This document shows positions 33,630-44,048 of a stretch of DNA of 64,000 nt, one piece after another. The stretch is from NCBI RefSeq assembly GCF_002220095.1, contig NZ_CP022372.1, forward strand, positions 3,382,501-3,446,500, in the 5' to 3' direction. Each line of letters begins with the position of its first letter. Positions within the stretch are counted from its first letter, which is position 1. The translations under genes were made by a program, and so were the position numbers. The notes beneath the pieces are model-generated. The model was not told the origin of the DNA. It worked only from the letters and a program-made list of their open reading frames with translations, and did no database searches. Source of the DNA: Bosea sp. AS-1 (lineage in GTDB: Bacteria; Pseudomonadota; Alphaproteobacteria; Rhizobiales; Beijerinckiaceae).

Positions 33630-35204
33630 TCAGACCTGCGCGAGTTCGTAGTCGCGGGACAGGAGCTTCGAGAGCTGCTTCAGCCGGCCCTCGACACGCT
33701 CGCTCGCCAGCGCCTTGAGGTCCTCCGGCAGGCGGAGCACCAGGCGCCGGTCGACGCACTGCGCCGGAATGCGGGGCAAGATGCCGGACATCCCGGCCGA
33801 AAGCAGATAGGCGACCCGGAAGATCGCGGCGATCAGCAGCGCGCGCTCGAACAGCGCCGGCGAGAGCAGCGACCTCAGCCCGTCCGCCGCCGGCGAGGTG
33901 GCCTTCAACCCGGCATAGCGGTGGAAGATCGCCAGCGCCAGGAAAGCCCGGCCGACATGATCGATGCCGGTGAAATAGGCATGGGCGATGACATTCATGC
34001 TCTGCTCGCCGCGGTAATCGGGATGGGCGCGCCAGCCGATGTCGGAAAGCAGGCAGACCGCCTCGATCAGCCGGTCGGACGGCCCGTCCTCGGCAAGCCC
34101 CGCGGTTTCGAGGATGCTGCGGGTCCAGGCGATCAGCTCGGCGGCGTGACGCGGGTCGCGAGCGCGCAGCAGATTGTAGTCGCGCGCCGACTGCAGCAGC
34201 GGGTCGGCCGCGCGCTCCCCGGGCGAGAGCTGCTCGTGCAGCAGTCCCTCGCGCACACCCTGCGCCGAGATGATGATGTTGGCGGGCTTGCCGCGCTTGA
34301 TCAGCTCGTCCAGCACCAGCGCGCCATAGGCCAGCAGCGGGCGGCGCGCCGAGGAGACGGAGTCGATCGCGTCGAGCACCGAGGCATCGGCGCGCTCCAC
34401 CAGCTTGACGAAATCCGCCGCGTCCCGCGGCGGGATGGTGTAGCCATGCATGACGTTGAGCGGGTAGTTCGCCCGGCGCTGGTGCAGCGTCGCAAGCGCG
34501 CGCCAGGTGCCGCCGACGGCGTAGAAGTCCCGCCCCTTCATCGCGGCGAGCTGCGGCAGCTTGTCGAGCTCGTCCTTGACGATCTTCTCGGCCGCCTTCA
34601 GCGAACCCTTCGAGCGGTCGAGCAGGGCAAGGCCGCCGAGCGGGACGCTGGCGCCCGGCCCGACCTCGCCGCCCTTCACCGAGATCAGCTCGAGGCTGCC
34701 ACCGCCAAGGTCGCCGACGACGCCGTCGGGATCGTCGAAGCCGGAGATGACGCCGAGGCCCGAGAGCACCGCTTCGCGCCGGCCGGAGATCAGCTCAATC
34801 GGCTGGCCGATCGCCTGTTCGGCACGAGCGATGAATTCGGGGCCGTTCTCGGCGTAGCGCGCGGCTGCGGTCGCGATCACCCTGATCTCGCCGACCTGCA
34901 TGGCCTCGCAGAGGATGCGGAAGCGCACCAGCGCCGAGATCGCCTTCTCGATCGCGTCCTCGGCCAGGCGGCCGGTGGTCGCGACCTGCCGGCCGAGGCC
35001 CGCCATCTCCTTCTCGTTGAACACCTGCGAGGGCGCGCGCGCGAGCATCTCGTAGACGACGAGACGGACCGAGTTGGAACCGATGTCGACGATGGCGATG
35101 GTGTCGCCGAGCGCCAGCCGGCCCGGCGCATGCTGCAGTTCAGGCCTTGCGGCCTCCCTTGCGGGAAAGGGCACGGGGGCTGGAGCTGGAGAGCGATTTT
35201 CCAC
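33630..35204 (-). CDS. ppx: Exopolyphosphatase (Ppx/GppA family)
   Basis: The 524-residue protein has the Ppx/GppA ASKHA fold: [18 protein letters not shown] (phosphate 1), [29 protein letters not shown] (phosphate 2) and [12 protein letters not shown]. The C-terminal half holds the HD-like helical domain ([17 protein letters not shown]). It hydrolyses the ends of polyphosphate or pppGpp. The start is GTG at 35204, lying 65 nt inside the end of ppk with no clear ribosome binding site, so translation is probably coupled to ppk; the exact start is uncertain. The ppk-ppx pair makes and breaks polyphosphate. Confidence 0.93.
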   Translation of the reverse strand: MENRSPAPAPVPFPAREAARPELQHAPGRLALGDTIAIVDIGSNSVRLVVYEMLARAPSQVFNEKEMAGLGRQVATTGRLAEDAIEKAISALVRFRILCEAMQVGEIRVIATAAARYAENGPEFIARAEQAIGQPIELISGRREAVLSGLGVISGFDDPDGVVGDLGGGSLELISVKGGEVGPGASVPLGGLALLDRSKGSLKAAEKIVKDELDKLPQLAAMKGRDFYAVGGTWRALATLHQRRANYPLNVMHGYTIPPRDAADFVKLVERADASVLDAIDSVSSARRPLLAYGALVLDELIKRGKPANIIISAQGVREGLLHEQLSPGERAADPLLQSARDYNLLRARDPRHAAELIAWTRSILETAGLAEDGPSDRLIEAVCLLSDIGWRAHPDYRGEQSMNVIAHAYFTGIDHVGRAFLALAIFHRYAGLKATSPAADGLRSLLSPALFERALLIAAIFRVAYLLSAGMSGILPRIPAQCVDRRLVLRLPEDLKALASERVEGRLKQLSKLLSRDYELAQV

Positions 35205-37344
35205 GACCGGACAAACTCGGATTCGTCATGAAGTAATTATGCGCATTGAACGGTTCCTCGTTCGGCGCCGGGACAATGCGGCGGGAGCCGCCATCGGGCA
35301 AGATCGTCCAGCTCTGCTCGTTGTCGAGCAGGTTGGCGAGCATGATCTGATCCAGCAGCTGCTGATGCACAGTCGGGTTCAGGATCGGCGTCAGCGCCTC
35401 GACACGGCGGTCGAGGTTGCGCGGCATCAGATCGGCGGAGGAGATGTAGACCTTGGCCTTGGCCGAGGGCAAGCCATGCCCGGCGCCGAAAGCGTAGATG
35501 CGGGTGTGTTCCAGGAAACGACCGATGATCGACTTGACCCGGATATTCTCCGAAAGCCCCGGCACACCGGGCATCAGGCAGCAGATGCCACGCACGACGA
35601 AGTCGATCTCGACGCCGGCCTGGCTGGCATCGTAGAGCGCGTCGATGATCTCGGGATCGACCAGCGCGTTGCATTTGCCCCAGATCGCACCCTTGCGGCC
35701 GGCCTTCACATGGGCGACCTCCTCGGCGATGTCGGCAAGCAGGCGCTGCTTCAGCCCCGTCGGCGAGACCGCCATGCGCTCCAGCCCGGCCGGCTCGGCA
35801 TAGCCGGTGATGAAGTTGAAGATGCGGGCGACATCCTGCGCGATCACCGGATCGGCCGTGAAGAAGGAGACGTCGGTATAGATGCGTGCCGTGATCGGGT
35901 GATAGTTGCCGGTCGCGATATGGCAGTAGCTGACGAGCTGGCCGGCCTCGCGGCGCACAACCAGTGACAGCTTGGCGTGGGTCTTGAGCTCGATGAAGCC
36001 GTAGACGACCTGGACGCCGGCGCGCTCCATCTCCTTGGCCCAGCGGATGTTCGCCTCTTCGTCGAAGCGAGCCTTGAGCTCGACCAGCGCGGTCACCGAC
36101 TTGCCGGCCTCGGCCGCCTCCGTCAGCGCCTTGACGATCGGGGAGTTGGCCGAGGTGCGGTAGAGCGTCTGCTTGATTGCGACGACATTGGGGTCGCGCG
36201 CCGCCTGCTGCAGGAACTGCACGACGACGTCGAAACTCTCATAGGGATGGTGGACGAGCAGGTCCTTCTGGCGGATCGCGGCAAAGCAGTCACCACCATG
36301 CTCGCGGATGCGCTCGGGAAAGCGGGCGTTGTAGGGCTTGAACTTCAGGTCCGGCCGGTCGACGCCGACGAGCTGGGAGAGCTCGTTAAGGCCGATCATG
36401 CCGTTGACCTCGACCACCTCGTCGCTGTCGACCTTGAGCTCGCGCACGATCAGCCGGCGCAGATGGTCGGGCATGCCGGTCGAGAGCTCGAGCCGGATCA
36501 CGACGCCCAGCCGACGCTGCTTCAGCATGGTCTCGAAGACGCGGACGAGGTCCTCCGCCTCCTCTTCGATGTCGAGGTCGGAGTCGCGGATGATGCGGAA
36601 AGAGCCCGCCCCTTTCACCTCGTAGCCGGGAAAGAGCTTGGCGATGAACAGCGAGACGGCGTCGTCGAGCGCGATGAAGCGGTGCAGCCCCTCGCGGGCG
36701 AGATCGGGCAGTTCGATGAAGCGGTCGATCTTGGTCGGCACGCGGATCAGCGCGTCGAGCTGGCGTCCGTCGCTGAGGCGCTCCAGCGCCAGCGCGATGG
36801 TGAAGCCGAGATTCGGGATGAAGGGAAACGGGTGCGCCGGGTCGATGGCGAGCGGCGTCAGCACCGGGAAGATGTAGTTGAGGAAGTAATCCTCCAGCCA
36901 AATCCGATCCTGCGAGCCGATATCGCCCGGCCCGAGCAGATGGATGCGGTTCTCATGCAGATCGCGGCGCAGCTCAACCCAGCGCGCCTGCTGGTCGTCG
37001 GTCAGGGCCGAGACCGCCTTGCCGATGGCGACGAGCTGCTCGGCCGGGGTCAAGCCGTCCTGGCTGCGGGTGACGACACCGGCCTTGAGCTGCTCGCGCA
37101 GGCCCGAGACGCGGACCATGAAGAACTCGTCGAGATTGTTGGCCGAGATCGAGAGGAAGCGCAGCTGCTCCAGCAGCGGGTGGCTGCGGTTTGACGCCTC
37201 CTCCATGACGCGGCGGTTGAACTGCAGCCAGGAGAGTTCCCGGTTCATGAAGCGCGCGGGCTGCTGGCGCAGCGGCAGCGCGTCCGCATCCCCCATCGCC
37301 TTGTCCGGCATCTCGGGCGTCTCAGTCGCAATCTCGATGGTCAT
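35140..37344 (-). CDS. ppk: Polyphosphate kinase 1
   Basis: The 734-residue PPK1 shows the family order: [20 protein letters not shown] at the N-terminus, [15 protein letters not shown], and the catalytic C-domains with [20 protein letters not shown] carrying the phosphohistidine, [20 protein letters not shown] and [20 protein letters not shown]. It polymerises ATP gamma-phosphate into polyphosphate at the membrane. The start at 37344 was chosen; an earlier ATG at 37389 would add an Arg/Thr-rich leader. A tail of about 20 residues rich in Ser/Arg overlaps the ppx start. Confidence 0.96.
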   Translation of the reverse strand: MTIEIATETPEMPDKAMGDADALPLRQQPARFMNRELSWLQFNRRVMEEASNRSHPLLEQLRFLSISANNLDEFFMVRVSGLREQLKAGVVTRSQDGLTPAEQLVAIGKAVSALTDDQQARWVELRRDLHENRIHLLGPGDIGSQDRIWLEDYFLNYIFPVLTPLAIDPAHPFPFIPNLGFTIALALERLSDGRQLDALIRVPTKIDRFIELPDLAREGLHRFIALDDAVSLFIAKLFPGYEVKGAGSFRIIRDSDLDIEEEAEDLVRVFETMLKQRRLGVVIRLELSTGMPDHLRRLIVRELKVDSDEVVEVNGMIGLNELSQLVGVDRPDLKFKPYNARFPERIREHGGDCFAAIRQKDLLVHHPYESFDVVVQFLQQAARDPNVVAIKQTLYRTSANSPIVKALTEAAEAGKSVTALVELKARFDEEANIRWAKEMERAGVQVVYGFIELKTHAKLSLVVRREAGQLVSYCHIATGNYHPITARIYTDVSFFTADPVIAQDVARIFNFITGYAEPAGLERMAVSPTGLKQRLLADIAEEVAHVKAGRKGAIWGKCNALVDPEIIDALYDASQAGVEIDFVVRGICCLMPGVPGLSENIRVKSIIGRFLEHTRIYAFGAGHGLPSAKAKVYISSADLMPRNLDRRVEALTPILNPTVHQQLLDQIMLANLLDNEQSWTILPDGGSRRIVPAPNEEPFNAHNYFMTNPSLSGRGKSLSSSSPRALSRKGGRKA

Positions 37345-37505
37345 GCGCTTCGCCCGTGTCCTGGTCGTCGTCCTGCTCGTGCGTCTCATGGACCGTGTGA
37401 AGCCACCCTAGCGTGACAGTTCGATGACGAACGACATGAATCAGCCATCGAAAGAGGTTATCAGCTCGCCGTTTTCCGGATAGAGGCAAAAGCCCGGCCG
37501 GCAGC

Positions 37506-38204
37506 TCAGCCCTGCTCCTCCGGGAACAACTCCGCCAGCACCTCCTGCACGAGCGGGCGCGTAACGCGCCGCCCACGCTCCAGCGCGACTCGGTCGAGAC
37601 GGTCGACGACCTGTCGCGCGGCGGCGAAGGAGCGCTCCATCCTGAGCGCCAGCGCGTCGATGACGGCGGTGTCGACCACGAGCTGGCGGTCGATGAAGAG
37701 CTTGACCAGCACGGCGCGCAGCAAGCCGTCATCCGGCGGTTCGATCGTGGCGCTCGGCGCCAGCCGCAGGCGCGAAAGCAGGTCCGGCACCTTGAGGCCC
37801 CAGAGATCGGGCGCCGAGCGCGCCGTCAGCAGCAGGTGCCCGCCGCGCGCCTTGATCGCGTTCATCACATGGAACAGGGCGGGTTCGTCGAAGGGGCCGG
37901 CGTCGCAGTCCTCGATGACGAGGGCGCCGCCGGAGACGAGATGTGCGACCTTGTCATCCGAGAGCTCGCGAGCCGAAATCGTCCAGGCGTGGGCCATGCG
38001 GCCCCAGATCGCCGCAAGATGGGTCTTGCCCGCGCCTTCCGGCCCGGTCAGGCGCAGCCAGGCCTCGGGCCAGCGCGGCCAGCCTTCGATCAGCCCGTAG
38101 GCCGCCTCGTTCGAGGGGCCGACGAGGAAGTCCTCGATGCCATGGCGGCTGTCGAGCGGCAGGTCGAAGGCAAGTTGGCGCGGACGCGACGGCGCATCGG
38201 ACAT
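37506..38204 (-). CDS. DnaA-like AAA protein, Hda/chromosomal replication regulator type
   Basis: The 232-residue protein resembles DnaA domain III: LTGPEGAGKTHLAAIWGRMA (Walker A), ALVIEDCDAGPFDE (Walker B-like, with ED), a sensor region LLLTARSAPDLWGLKVPDLL and SRLRLAPSATIEPPDDGLLR. It lacks the DnaA DNA-binding domain. In alphaproteobacteria a protein in this genomic position (beside ppk and the AI-2E permease) is called HdaA and stimulates DnaA-ATP hydrolysis with the sliding clamp. The N-terminal PRQLAFDLPLD resembles the QLxLxL clamp-binding motif. It is 7 nt from the permease gene. Confidence 0.88.
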   Translation of the reverse strand: MSDAPSRPRQLAFDLPLDSRHGIEDFLVGPSNEAAYGLIEGWPRWPEAWLRLTGPEGAGKTHLAAIWGRMAHAWTISARELSDDKVAHLVSGGALVIEDCDAGPFDEPALFHVMNAIKARGGHLLLTARSAPDLWGLKVPDLLSRLRLAPSATIEPPDDGLLRAVLVKLFIDRQLVVDTAVIDALALRMERSFAAARQVVDRLDRVALERGRRVTRPLVQEVLAELFPEEQG

Positions 38205-38211
38205 GGGAGGT

Positions 38212-39321
38212 TCAGGGCTCGATATCGATCTTGACCTCGACGCCCTTCGGGCGCGGCGGCTCGATGCCGCGATAGAGGTTGCTGGCGAGATATTGCCTGA
38301 GCGCGAAGCGGCAGAGCACGCCGATGACCGCCGAGAGCGGCACCGCCAGCAGCAGGCCGACGAAGCCGAACAGCGTGCCGAAGGCCAGCAGCGCGAACAT
38401 CAGCCAGACCGGGTGCACGCCGATCGAATCGCCGACGAATTTCGGCTGAAAGATATTGCCCTCCAGGAACTGCCCGACGAGGAAGACCCCAAGCGCTGCC
38501 AGGGGCCAGGTCCAGTCCGGCCAGAACTGGACGATGGCGACGCCGACCGAGAGGACGAGCCCGGTCAGCGAGCCGACATAGGGGATGAAGGACAGGAAGC
38601 CCGAGATGATGCCGATCAGCGCACCGAAATTGACGCCGATGAGGCTGAGGCCGATCGCATAGAAGGAGCCGAGCAGCAGGCAGACCAGCGCCTGCCCCCG
38701 CAGGAAGCCGGCAATGGCGGTATCCATCTCGCGCACCAGCCCGCGGATGGTGTCGCGATGGTCGCGCGGCAGCCAGCTATCGACGGTTGCGACCATTCGA
38801 TCCCAATCGACCAGCAGATAGAAGGCGATCACCGGGGTCAGCACCAGCAGCGAGAAGACGCCGACGATCGCCGTGCCGCCGGTCCAGAGCGACTGCAGCA
38901 GGCCGCCGGCCCACTTCGTCGCCTGGCCGACCAGATCGCCCAGCGAGCTCTGCGCCTGCTTGGCGAGGTCGCCGCCGCCGAAGCGCTCCAGCCAGGGCGC
39001 ACCTCTTTCGAGGACGAGATTCTGCAGCTTCGCCGCATCCTCCGGCAACCGCGCCACCAGCCCGGCGAGTTGCTGGCCGAGCAGCGGCGCGAGCAGGATC
39101 AGCGCCAGCGCGAAGATCAGGATGAAGATGAAGAGGATGACGATGGTCGCGGCGAGCCGACTCATGCCCAGGCGCTCCAGCCGGTCGGCCAGCGGGTCGA
39201 GCAGATAGGCGAGCGCCAGCGCCGCGATGAAGGGGAGCAGGATGTCCCTGAACAACACCAGCAGCAGCACGAAGACGACAAGGGAACCCAGCCAAAAGCC
39301 GATCTGGCGCTGTAACGTCAT
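38212..39321 (-). CDS. AI-2E family transporter (PerM-like permease)
   Basis: This 369-residue membrane protein has around eight hydrophobic segments, beginning FWLGSLVVFVLLLVLFRDIL. The family-typical C-terminal half includes LIGVNFGALIGIISGFLSFI, PYVGSLTGL and FLEGNIFQPKFVGDSIGVHP. The family includes AI-2 exporters and Na+/H+ antiporters, so the substrate is open. It lies between the CDP-alcohol phosphatidyltransferase and hda genes, a conserved alphaproteobacterial order. Confidence 0.9.
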   Translation of the reverse strand: MTLQRQIGFWLGSLVVFVLLLVLFRDILLPFIAALALAYLLDPLADRLERLGMSRLAATIVILFIFILIFALALILLAPLLGQQLAGLVARLPEDAAKLQNLVLERGAPWLERFGGGDLAKQAQSSLGDLVGQATKWAGGLLQSLWTGGTAIVGVFSLLVLTPVIAFYLLVDWDRMVATVDSWLPRDHRDTIRGLVREMDTAIAGFLRGQALVCLLLGSFYAIGLSLIGVNFGALIGIISGFLSFIPYVGSLTGLVLSVGVAIVQFWPDWTWPLAALGVFLVGQFLEGNIFQPKFVGDSIGVHPVWLMFALLAFGTLFGFVGLLLAVPLSAVIGVLCRFALRQYLASNLYRGIEPPRPKGVEVKIDIEP

Positions 39322-39406
39322 CCATCAGCCTCTTCGCGTCTCCGGCAGGAAGACGAGCAACTCTATACGCAACCCAACGGTTCCGGGCCAGCGCGGCAGC
39401 ACCGGC

Positions 39407-39937
39407 TCAGCCCGCCATGTGTCGCAGCCAGAAGGCGAGATAGGCCGCCATCGAGGCGAGCGTCAACAGCGCGACAACCAGCTCCCCGACCGTGCCCGCC
39501 GACCCCGGATCGATGCCGAAGGCGCGTGAGCCGAGCGCCAGCGCGGCGAAGGCGATCTGCGCGGCGGTGTTGAGCTTGCTCACGGTGAACGGCGCGATCG
39601 TGACCGGCCGGTCGAGCAGCCAGGAGAGCAGTACCGCGGCCACGATCATGATGTCGCGCGCCGCCACCAGGACGACGAGCCAGACCGGGATCGCGCCGAC
39701 GACGGCCAGCGTGATGTAGATCGAGACGATCAGCGCCTTGTCGGCGATGGGATCGAGCCAGGCGCCGAGCTCGCTCGCCATGCCACAGCGCTTGGCAAGG
39801 AAGCCATCGACGGCATCGGAGATCCCGGCGACAACGAAGATGATGAAGGCGGTCTCCCAGCGCGTATTGACGATCATGACGATGACCAGCGGCACCAGGA
39901 ACAGGCGGCCGATGGTGATCAGGTTGGGGATCGTCAT
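39407..39937 (-). CDS. CDP-alcohol phosphatidyltransferase family protein (PgsA/cardiolipin-synthase-like)
   Basis: The 176-residue protein has several transmembrane helices and the full family signature with four aspartates: DAVDGFLAKRC, then GMASELGAWLDPIADK. It opens MTIPNLITIGRLFLVPLVIV, as phosphatidylglycerophosphate synthases do. It would transfer a phosphatidyl group from CDP-diacylglycerol to an alcohol in the membrane. Whether it makes PGP, cardiolipin or another lipid cannot be decided. It heads the minus-strand block leading to ppx and is divergent from purM. Confidence 0.88.
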   Translation of the reverse strand: MTIPNLITIGRLFLVPLVIVMIVNTRWETAFIIFVVAGISDAVDGFLAKRCGMASELGAWLDPIADKALIVSIYITLAVVGAIPVWLVVLVAARDIMIVAAVLLSWLLDRPVTIAPFTVSKLNTAAQIAFAALALGSRAFGIDPGSAGTVGELVVALLTLASMAAYLAFWLRHMAG

Positions 39938-40113
39938 GGCGGCAGCTTCGCTCAGAGCGGTTTCGAACGCCAGCGCGGCCGATGCAGAAGGGGTATGGCG
40001 AGACGATGGCGGGGATCTGAAGCGCGATTACCCTGCAAAACCGCCCAAACGCCTTGCCACGGCGGGCGCGCTTGCCTATCGCTCGCGCGAGCAGGAACAA
40101 AGGCGAGATCGCA

Positions 40114-41183
<1,070 letters not shown>

Positions 41184-41187
<4 letters not shown>

Positions 41188-41807
41188 GCATGACGACGGC
41201 CCGCAAGCGCGTCGGCGTGCTGATCTCCGGGCGCGGCTCCAACATGGTCTCGCTGGCGGAGGCGGCGCAGGCGCCGGATTATCCGGCCGAGATCGCGCTC
41301 GTCGTCTCCAATATTCCCGATGTCGCCGGGCTGGAGCGGGCGCGCGACTTCGGTATCGCCACGGCGACGGTCGACCACCGTCCCTTCGGCAAGGATCGCG
41401 AGGCGTTCGAGCGTGCGGTCGACGAGCTTTTGCGCGTCAACCAGATCGAGCTCCTCGTGCTCGCGGGTTTCATGCGCATCCTGACACCTTGGTTCGTGAC
41501 GCGCTGGGAAGGGCAGATGATCAACATCCACCCCTCGCTGCTGCCGCTGTTCAAGGGCACGCATACGCATCGGCAGGCGCTGGAGGCGGGTGTTTCCGAG
41601 CATGGCTGCTCGGTGCATTTCGTCGTGCCGGAACTCGATGCCGGCCCGGTGATCCTGCAGGCCAAGGTGCCGGTCCATCCCGGTGATGACGAAGACAAGC
41701 TGGCGCAGCGCGTCCTCGTCGAAGAGCACAAGCTCTATCCGGCGGCGCTGGCCGAGGTCGCCTCCGGCCGGGCGAGGCTCGAGGCCGGAGCCGTCATCCG
41801 CGGCTGA
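41184..41807 (+). CDS. purN: Phosphoribosylglycinamide formyltransferase
   Basis: The 207-residue folate-dependent enzyme has [18 protein letters not shown] (GAR phosphate site), [11 protein letters not shown], the catalytic [12 protein letters not shown] (Asn and His) and [15 protein letters not shown] with the catalytic Asp. It formylates GAR with 10-formyl-THF. Translation may start at GTG 41184, overlapping purM by 4 nt, or at ATG 41190. Its last 73 nt overlap the convergent regulator gene. Confidence 0.96.
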
Positions 41808-42559
41808 TCGGAACCGCCCTCGCCGTCCGGCCGCATCCCGACGCCCTCGCGCTTGCAGCGCTCCCACTCCTCGCGCGTCTTCTCCTCCTCCTTCTGCCAG
41901 CGGCGGAAGAGATCGGCGCGGCGGGCCGGGTAGCGCTCCTCGAGCGCGACCAGGCCGGTCATCCGGTCGGTGCGGAAATGGCGGAAAGCCTGCCTGAGCT
42001 CGCACCAGGCGATGACGATGCGCACGCGCTCGTAGAAGGTCATGCCGATCGGCCAGATCATGCGCTGTGTCGCATGGCCGCTCTCGTCGCTATACTCGAT
42101 CGAGAGCTTACGGCCGTTGCGGATGGCGGCGCGCACGGCCGCGACGTCGACCTGGTCGGCCGGCACATCGCCAGGATAGGAGGCCGCGAACAAGGCCCCG
42201 TCGAGCAGGATCGGCCGCAAATGCTGCGGCAGCACCGCGGCGACCTTGCTGACGACATCCTCGGCGGCCCGGGCGAGCACGGGGTCCGCCCGTTCGCTCA
42301 GCCAGCGCATGCCGACCAGAACGGCCTCGATCTCGTCGGGCGAGAGCATCAGCGGCGGCAGGTCGAAACCAGCGTCGAGCACATAGCCGATGCCGGCCTC
42401 GCCGCGCACCGGCACGCCCTGGCGCACCAATGCGCCGATATCGCGGTAGACCGTGCGCACCGAGACGTCGAGCTCGGAGGCCAGCGTCTCGGCGGTGACG
42501 GGGCGCCTGCGGCGACGCAGGCTCTGAATCATGTCGAGCAATCGTTCGGCGCGCTGCAC
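41735..42559 (-). CDS. YafY-type WYL-domain transcriptional regulator
   Basis: The 274-residue protein has an N-terminal HTH_11 (RAERLLDMIQSLRRRRRPVT, ASELDVSVRTVYRDIGALVR, then VPVRGEAGIGYVL) and a WYL domain (RKLSIEYSDESGHATQRMIW, PIGMTFYERVRIVIAWCELR). Proteins of this group are repressors that sense small ligands or nucleic-acid fragments. The C-terminal tail is charged and extends 73 nt into the 3' end of convergent purN. Two inverted repeats lie in its upstream region (42614-42628, 42673-42687). No target gene is evident next to it. Confidence 0.9.
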   Translation of the reverse strand: MQRAERLLDMIQSLRRRRRPVTAETLASELDVSVRTVYRDIGALVRQGVPVRGEAGIGYVLDAGFDLPPLMLSPDEIEAVLVGMRWLSERADPVLARAAEDVVSKVAAVLPQHLRPILLDGALFAASYPGDVPADQVDVAAVRAAIRNGRKLSIEYSDESGHATQRMIWPIGMTFYERVRIVIAWCELRQAFRHFRTDRMTGLVALEERYPARRADLFRRWQKEEEKTREEWERCKREGVGMRPDGEGGSDQPRMTAPASSLARPEATSASAAG

Positions 42560-42613
42560 GGCGACCTCTCCCTACCCGGATGAAGCGACTGACGGAGAAC
42601 ACGGATCCGATCA

Positions 42614-42628
42614 GATTGCATTGCAATC
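42614..42628. promoter_or_regulatory. Inverted repeat upstream of the WYL regulator
   Basis: GATTGCA-T-TGCAATC is a perfect 7-bp dyad with one central base, 55 nt upstream of the regulator start. It is a possible autoregulatory operator. Confidence 0.4.
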
Positions 42629-42672
42629 CAACCAGCGCGTGCTTGAGTGTCCGCAGGATGGCTCAGTCGGGT

Positions 42673-42687
42673 TGACAGTTTCTGTCA
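42673..42687. promoter_or_regulatory. Second inverted repeat upstream of the WYL regulator
   Basis: TGACAG-TTT-CTGTCA is a perfect 6-bp dyad with a 3-nt centre, overlapping a TTGACA-like -35 (42672-42677). It is well suited to operator function; which protein binds is unknown. Confidence 0.4.
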
Positions 42688-42821
42688 GGAGCGTGTCAGC
42701 AGCAAGGCGGGAGGCGACGACGCCTCCGGCATGGGTACGTGCCACCCCGGACCGGCGCCGCTTGCGCGGCTCGTCGGGATCGCTCGGGAACTCTACAGAA
42801 TGCTGAAAGCCGGCAGGTCGC

Positions 42822-43184
42822 TCAGAACGGCCGCTTCAACTTGCACTTGTCGATGAACTGCAGGCCCTTGTCGCGGGCCGTGTCATTGAAATAGCCGGTG
42901 TCGCGGAAGGCCTGGATCTCGTCCTTGCTCATTGCGTCGACCGTGCCCGAGGCATAGCAGCTGCAGGGCGAATGCACCGCCTCGCGCGTCGTGTTGAGGA
43001 GCTGCGACTGGGTGATCAGGCAAGCGTCGAAGGCGCGCAGCTTGATCATGTAGGGCGTCAGGTTCTTCGCAGTCGGGTCGGGAGGAGGCAGCGCGGTCGA
43101 GCTGCTCGCGGCATAGGCCGAGGCGCCCAACAGCACAGAGAGTCCACCGGCCAGAACGACCGCACCCAACCGCCGCATCATCAT
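42822..43184 (-). CDS. Secreted cysteine-containing small protein (Rap1a/Tai-like size), unknown function
   Basis: The 120-residue precursor has a signal peptide (MMMRRLGAVVLAGGLSVLLG ending ASAYA). The mature 95 residues carry four cysteines (FDACLITQ, HSPCSCYA, and FIDKCKLKRPF at the end) and EIQAFRDTGYFNDTARDKGL. Three successive ATG codons mark the start; AAGGA lies upstream. The cysteine spacing suggests two disulphides in the periplasm. I do not recognise the family with certainty; no neighbour hints at its role. Confidence 0.75.
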   Translation of the reverse strand: MMMRRLGAVVLAGGLSVLLGASAYAASSSTALPPPDPTAKNLTPYMIKLRAFDACLITQSQLLNTTREAVHSPCSCYASGTVDAMSKDEIQAFRDTGYFNDTARDKGLQFIDKCKLKRPF

Positions 43185-43554
43185 GACTTGCCCGTCCTTC
43201 GAGAAGGCGCGCCCGCATGGCTCCCGGCGCCGCCCTTCCCCCGCATGACACAGATGCATGAAAGGTCAAGGGGTTCAAAAGACACGCCTTCCCGATTTCC
43301 ATGCTGTGGCCGTGGAAGCCGGTGCCCCATCGGCGCCGGAGGCGAAGCCGGCTCGCCGGCCGGGCCAGGAGCCGGTCCAGCGCCGCGCGAATCGCAAGGT
43401 CTCGTCAACGCTACATGCCTCTTGCTGCGCTTCCGGCTACGGCTTTGAAAAGCCGGGAAGTCGTTTTCCCGCCTTACCGGTACAAGAGCAGACAGACCGA
43501 AAACTCAGGGGAACCGAGGAAAACGGATTTCGCCCTTCACTCGGAGGGCTCAAC
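43185..43554. other. Intergenic stretch without a recognised gene
   Basis: This 370-bp spacer holds only short frames without family features. A segment reading AGGGGAACCGAGGAAAAC near 43507 resembles one near 47939 (AGGGGAACCGAAGAAAAC). The meaning of this shared piece is unclear. Confidence 0.35.
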
Positions 43555-43740
43555 ATGGGTGAGCGGGCACACACTCCAGGGGCCGCAACCTGCCCAATCG
43601 CGGCGGCTCCCAACATGTTCGAGGCGCTGCTTCAAGGAGCTCGCCTGCTCGAGCGCATGCCGGCATGGCCCGACCACAGCGCGACGATGACGCCGGATAC
43701 GGCCCCGCGCCCCTTGTGCAGGAGCAATGAAGCGGGCTGA
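43555..43740 (+). CDS. Candidate small protein (61 aa), unknown
   Basis: An ATG at 43555 follows GGAGGG at good spacing and opens a 61-codon frame beginning MGERAHTPGAATCPIAAAPN and ending SNEAG. It contains a short amphipathic stretch (MFEALLQGARLLERMPAW), no signal peptide and no known motif. It ends 5 nt before the csbD terminator on the other strand. The good ribosome binding site is the main support; it may not be real. Confidence 0.3.
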   Translation: MGERAHTPGAATCPIAAAPNMFEALLQGARLLERMPAWPDHSATMTPDTAPRPLCRSNEAG

Positions 43741-43745
43741 AACGT

Positions 43746-43777
43746 AAAAGGCCCCGCCAGCACGAGCCAACGGGGCC
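43746..43777 (-). terminator. Rho-independent terminator of csbD
   Basis: The minus strand reads GGCCCCG, a 14-nt loop, CGGGGCC then TTTT. It lies 22 nt after the csbD stop codon. Confidence 0.8.
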
Positions 43778-43799
43778 GATCAGTCAAGGAGAGTTAAGG

Positions 43800-44003
43800 T
43801 CACCAGGTCTGACGATTATACCAAGTATCGACGTCTGCCTTCGCCTTGTCCTTCGCGAGGCCGTAACGCTCCTGGATCTTGCCCTCAAGCTGGTCACGCT
43901 TGCCGGCGATGACGTCGAGATCATCATCGGTCAGCTTGCCCCACTGCTCTTTGACCTTGCCTTTGAGCTGCTTCCAGTTCCCTTCCACGCGATTCCAGTC
44001 CAT
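43800..44003 (-). CDS. CsbD family stress protein
   Basis: The 67-residue protein matches the CsbD family: MDWNRVEGNWKQLKGKVKEQ, WGKLTDDDLDVIAGKRDQLE and GKIQERYGLAKDKAKADVD. CsbD proteins are small, charged, helical general-stress proteins of unclear mechanism. It lies 45 nt downstream of the PRC-barrel gene on the same strand, probably one transcript read from the EcfG-like promoter at 44493. Confidence 0.93.
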   Translation of the reverse strand: MDWNRVEGNWKQLKGKVKEQWGKLTDDDLDVIAGKRDQLEGKIQERYGLAKDKAKADVDTWYNRQTW

Positions 44004-44048
44004 GTCTGGCCTCCTTCGCTCGTGGTTGAAGTTGCTGAAGACCGCGGA

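Noticed and set aside
42531..42856. Short plus-strand frames in the spacer upstream of the WYL regulator
   Set aside because: No ribosome binding site or recognisable domain; the region is better explained by regulatory dyads.
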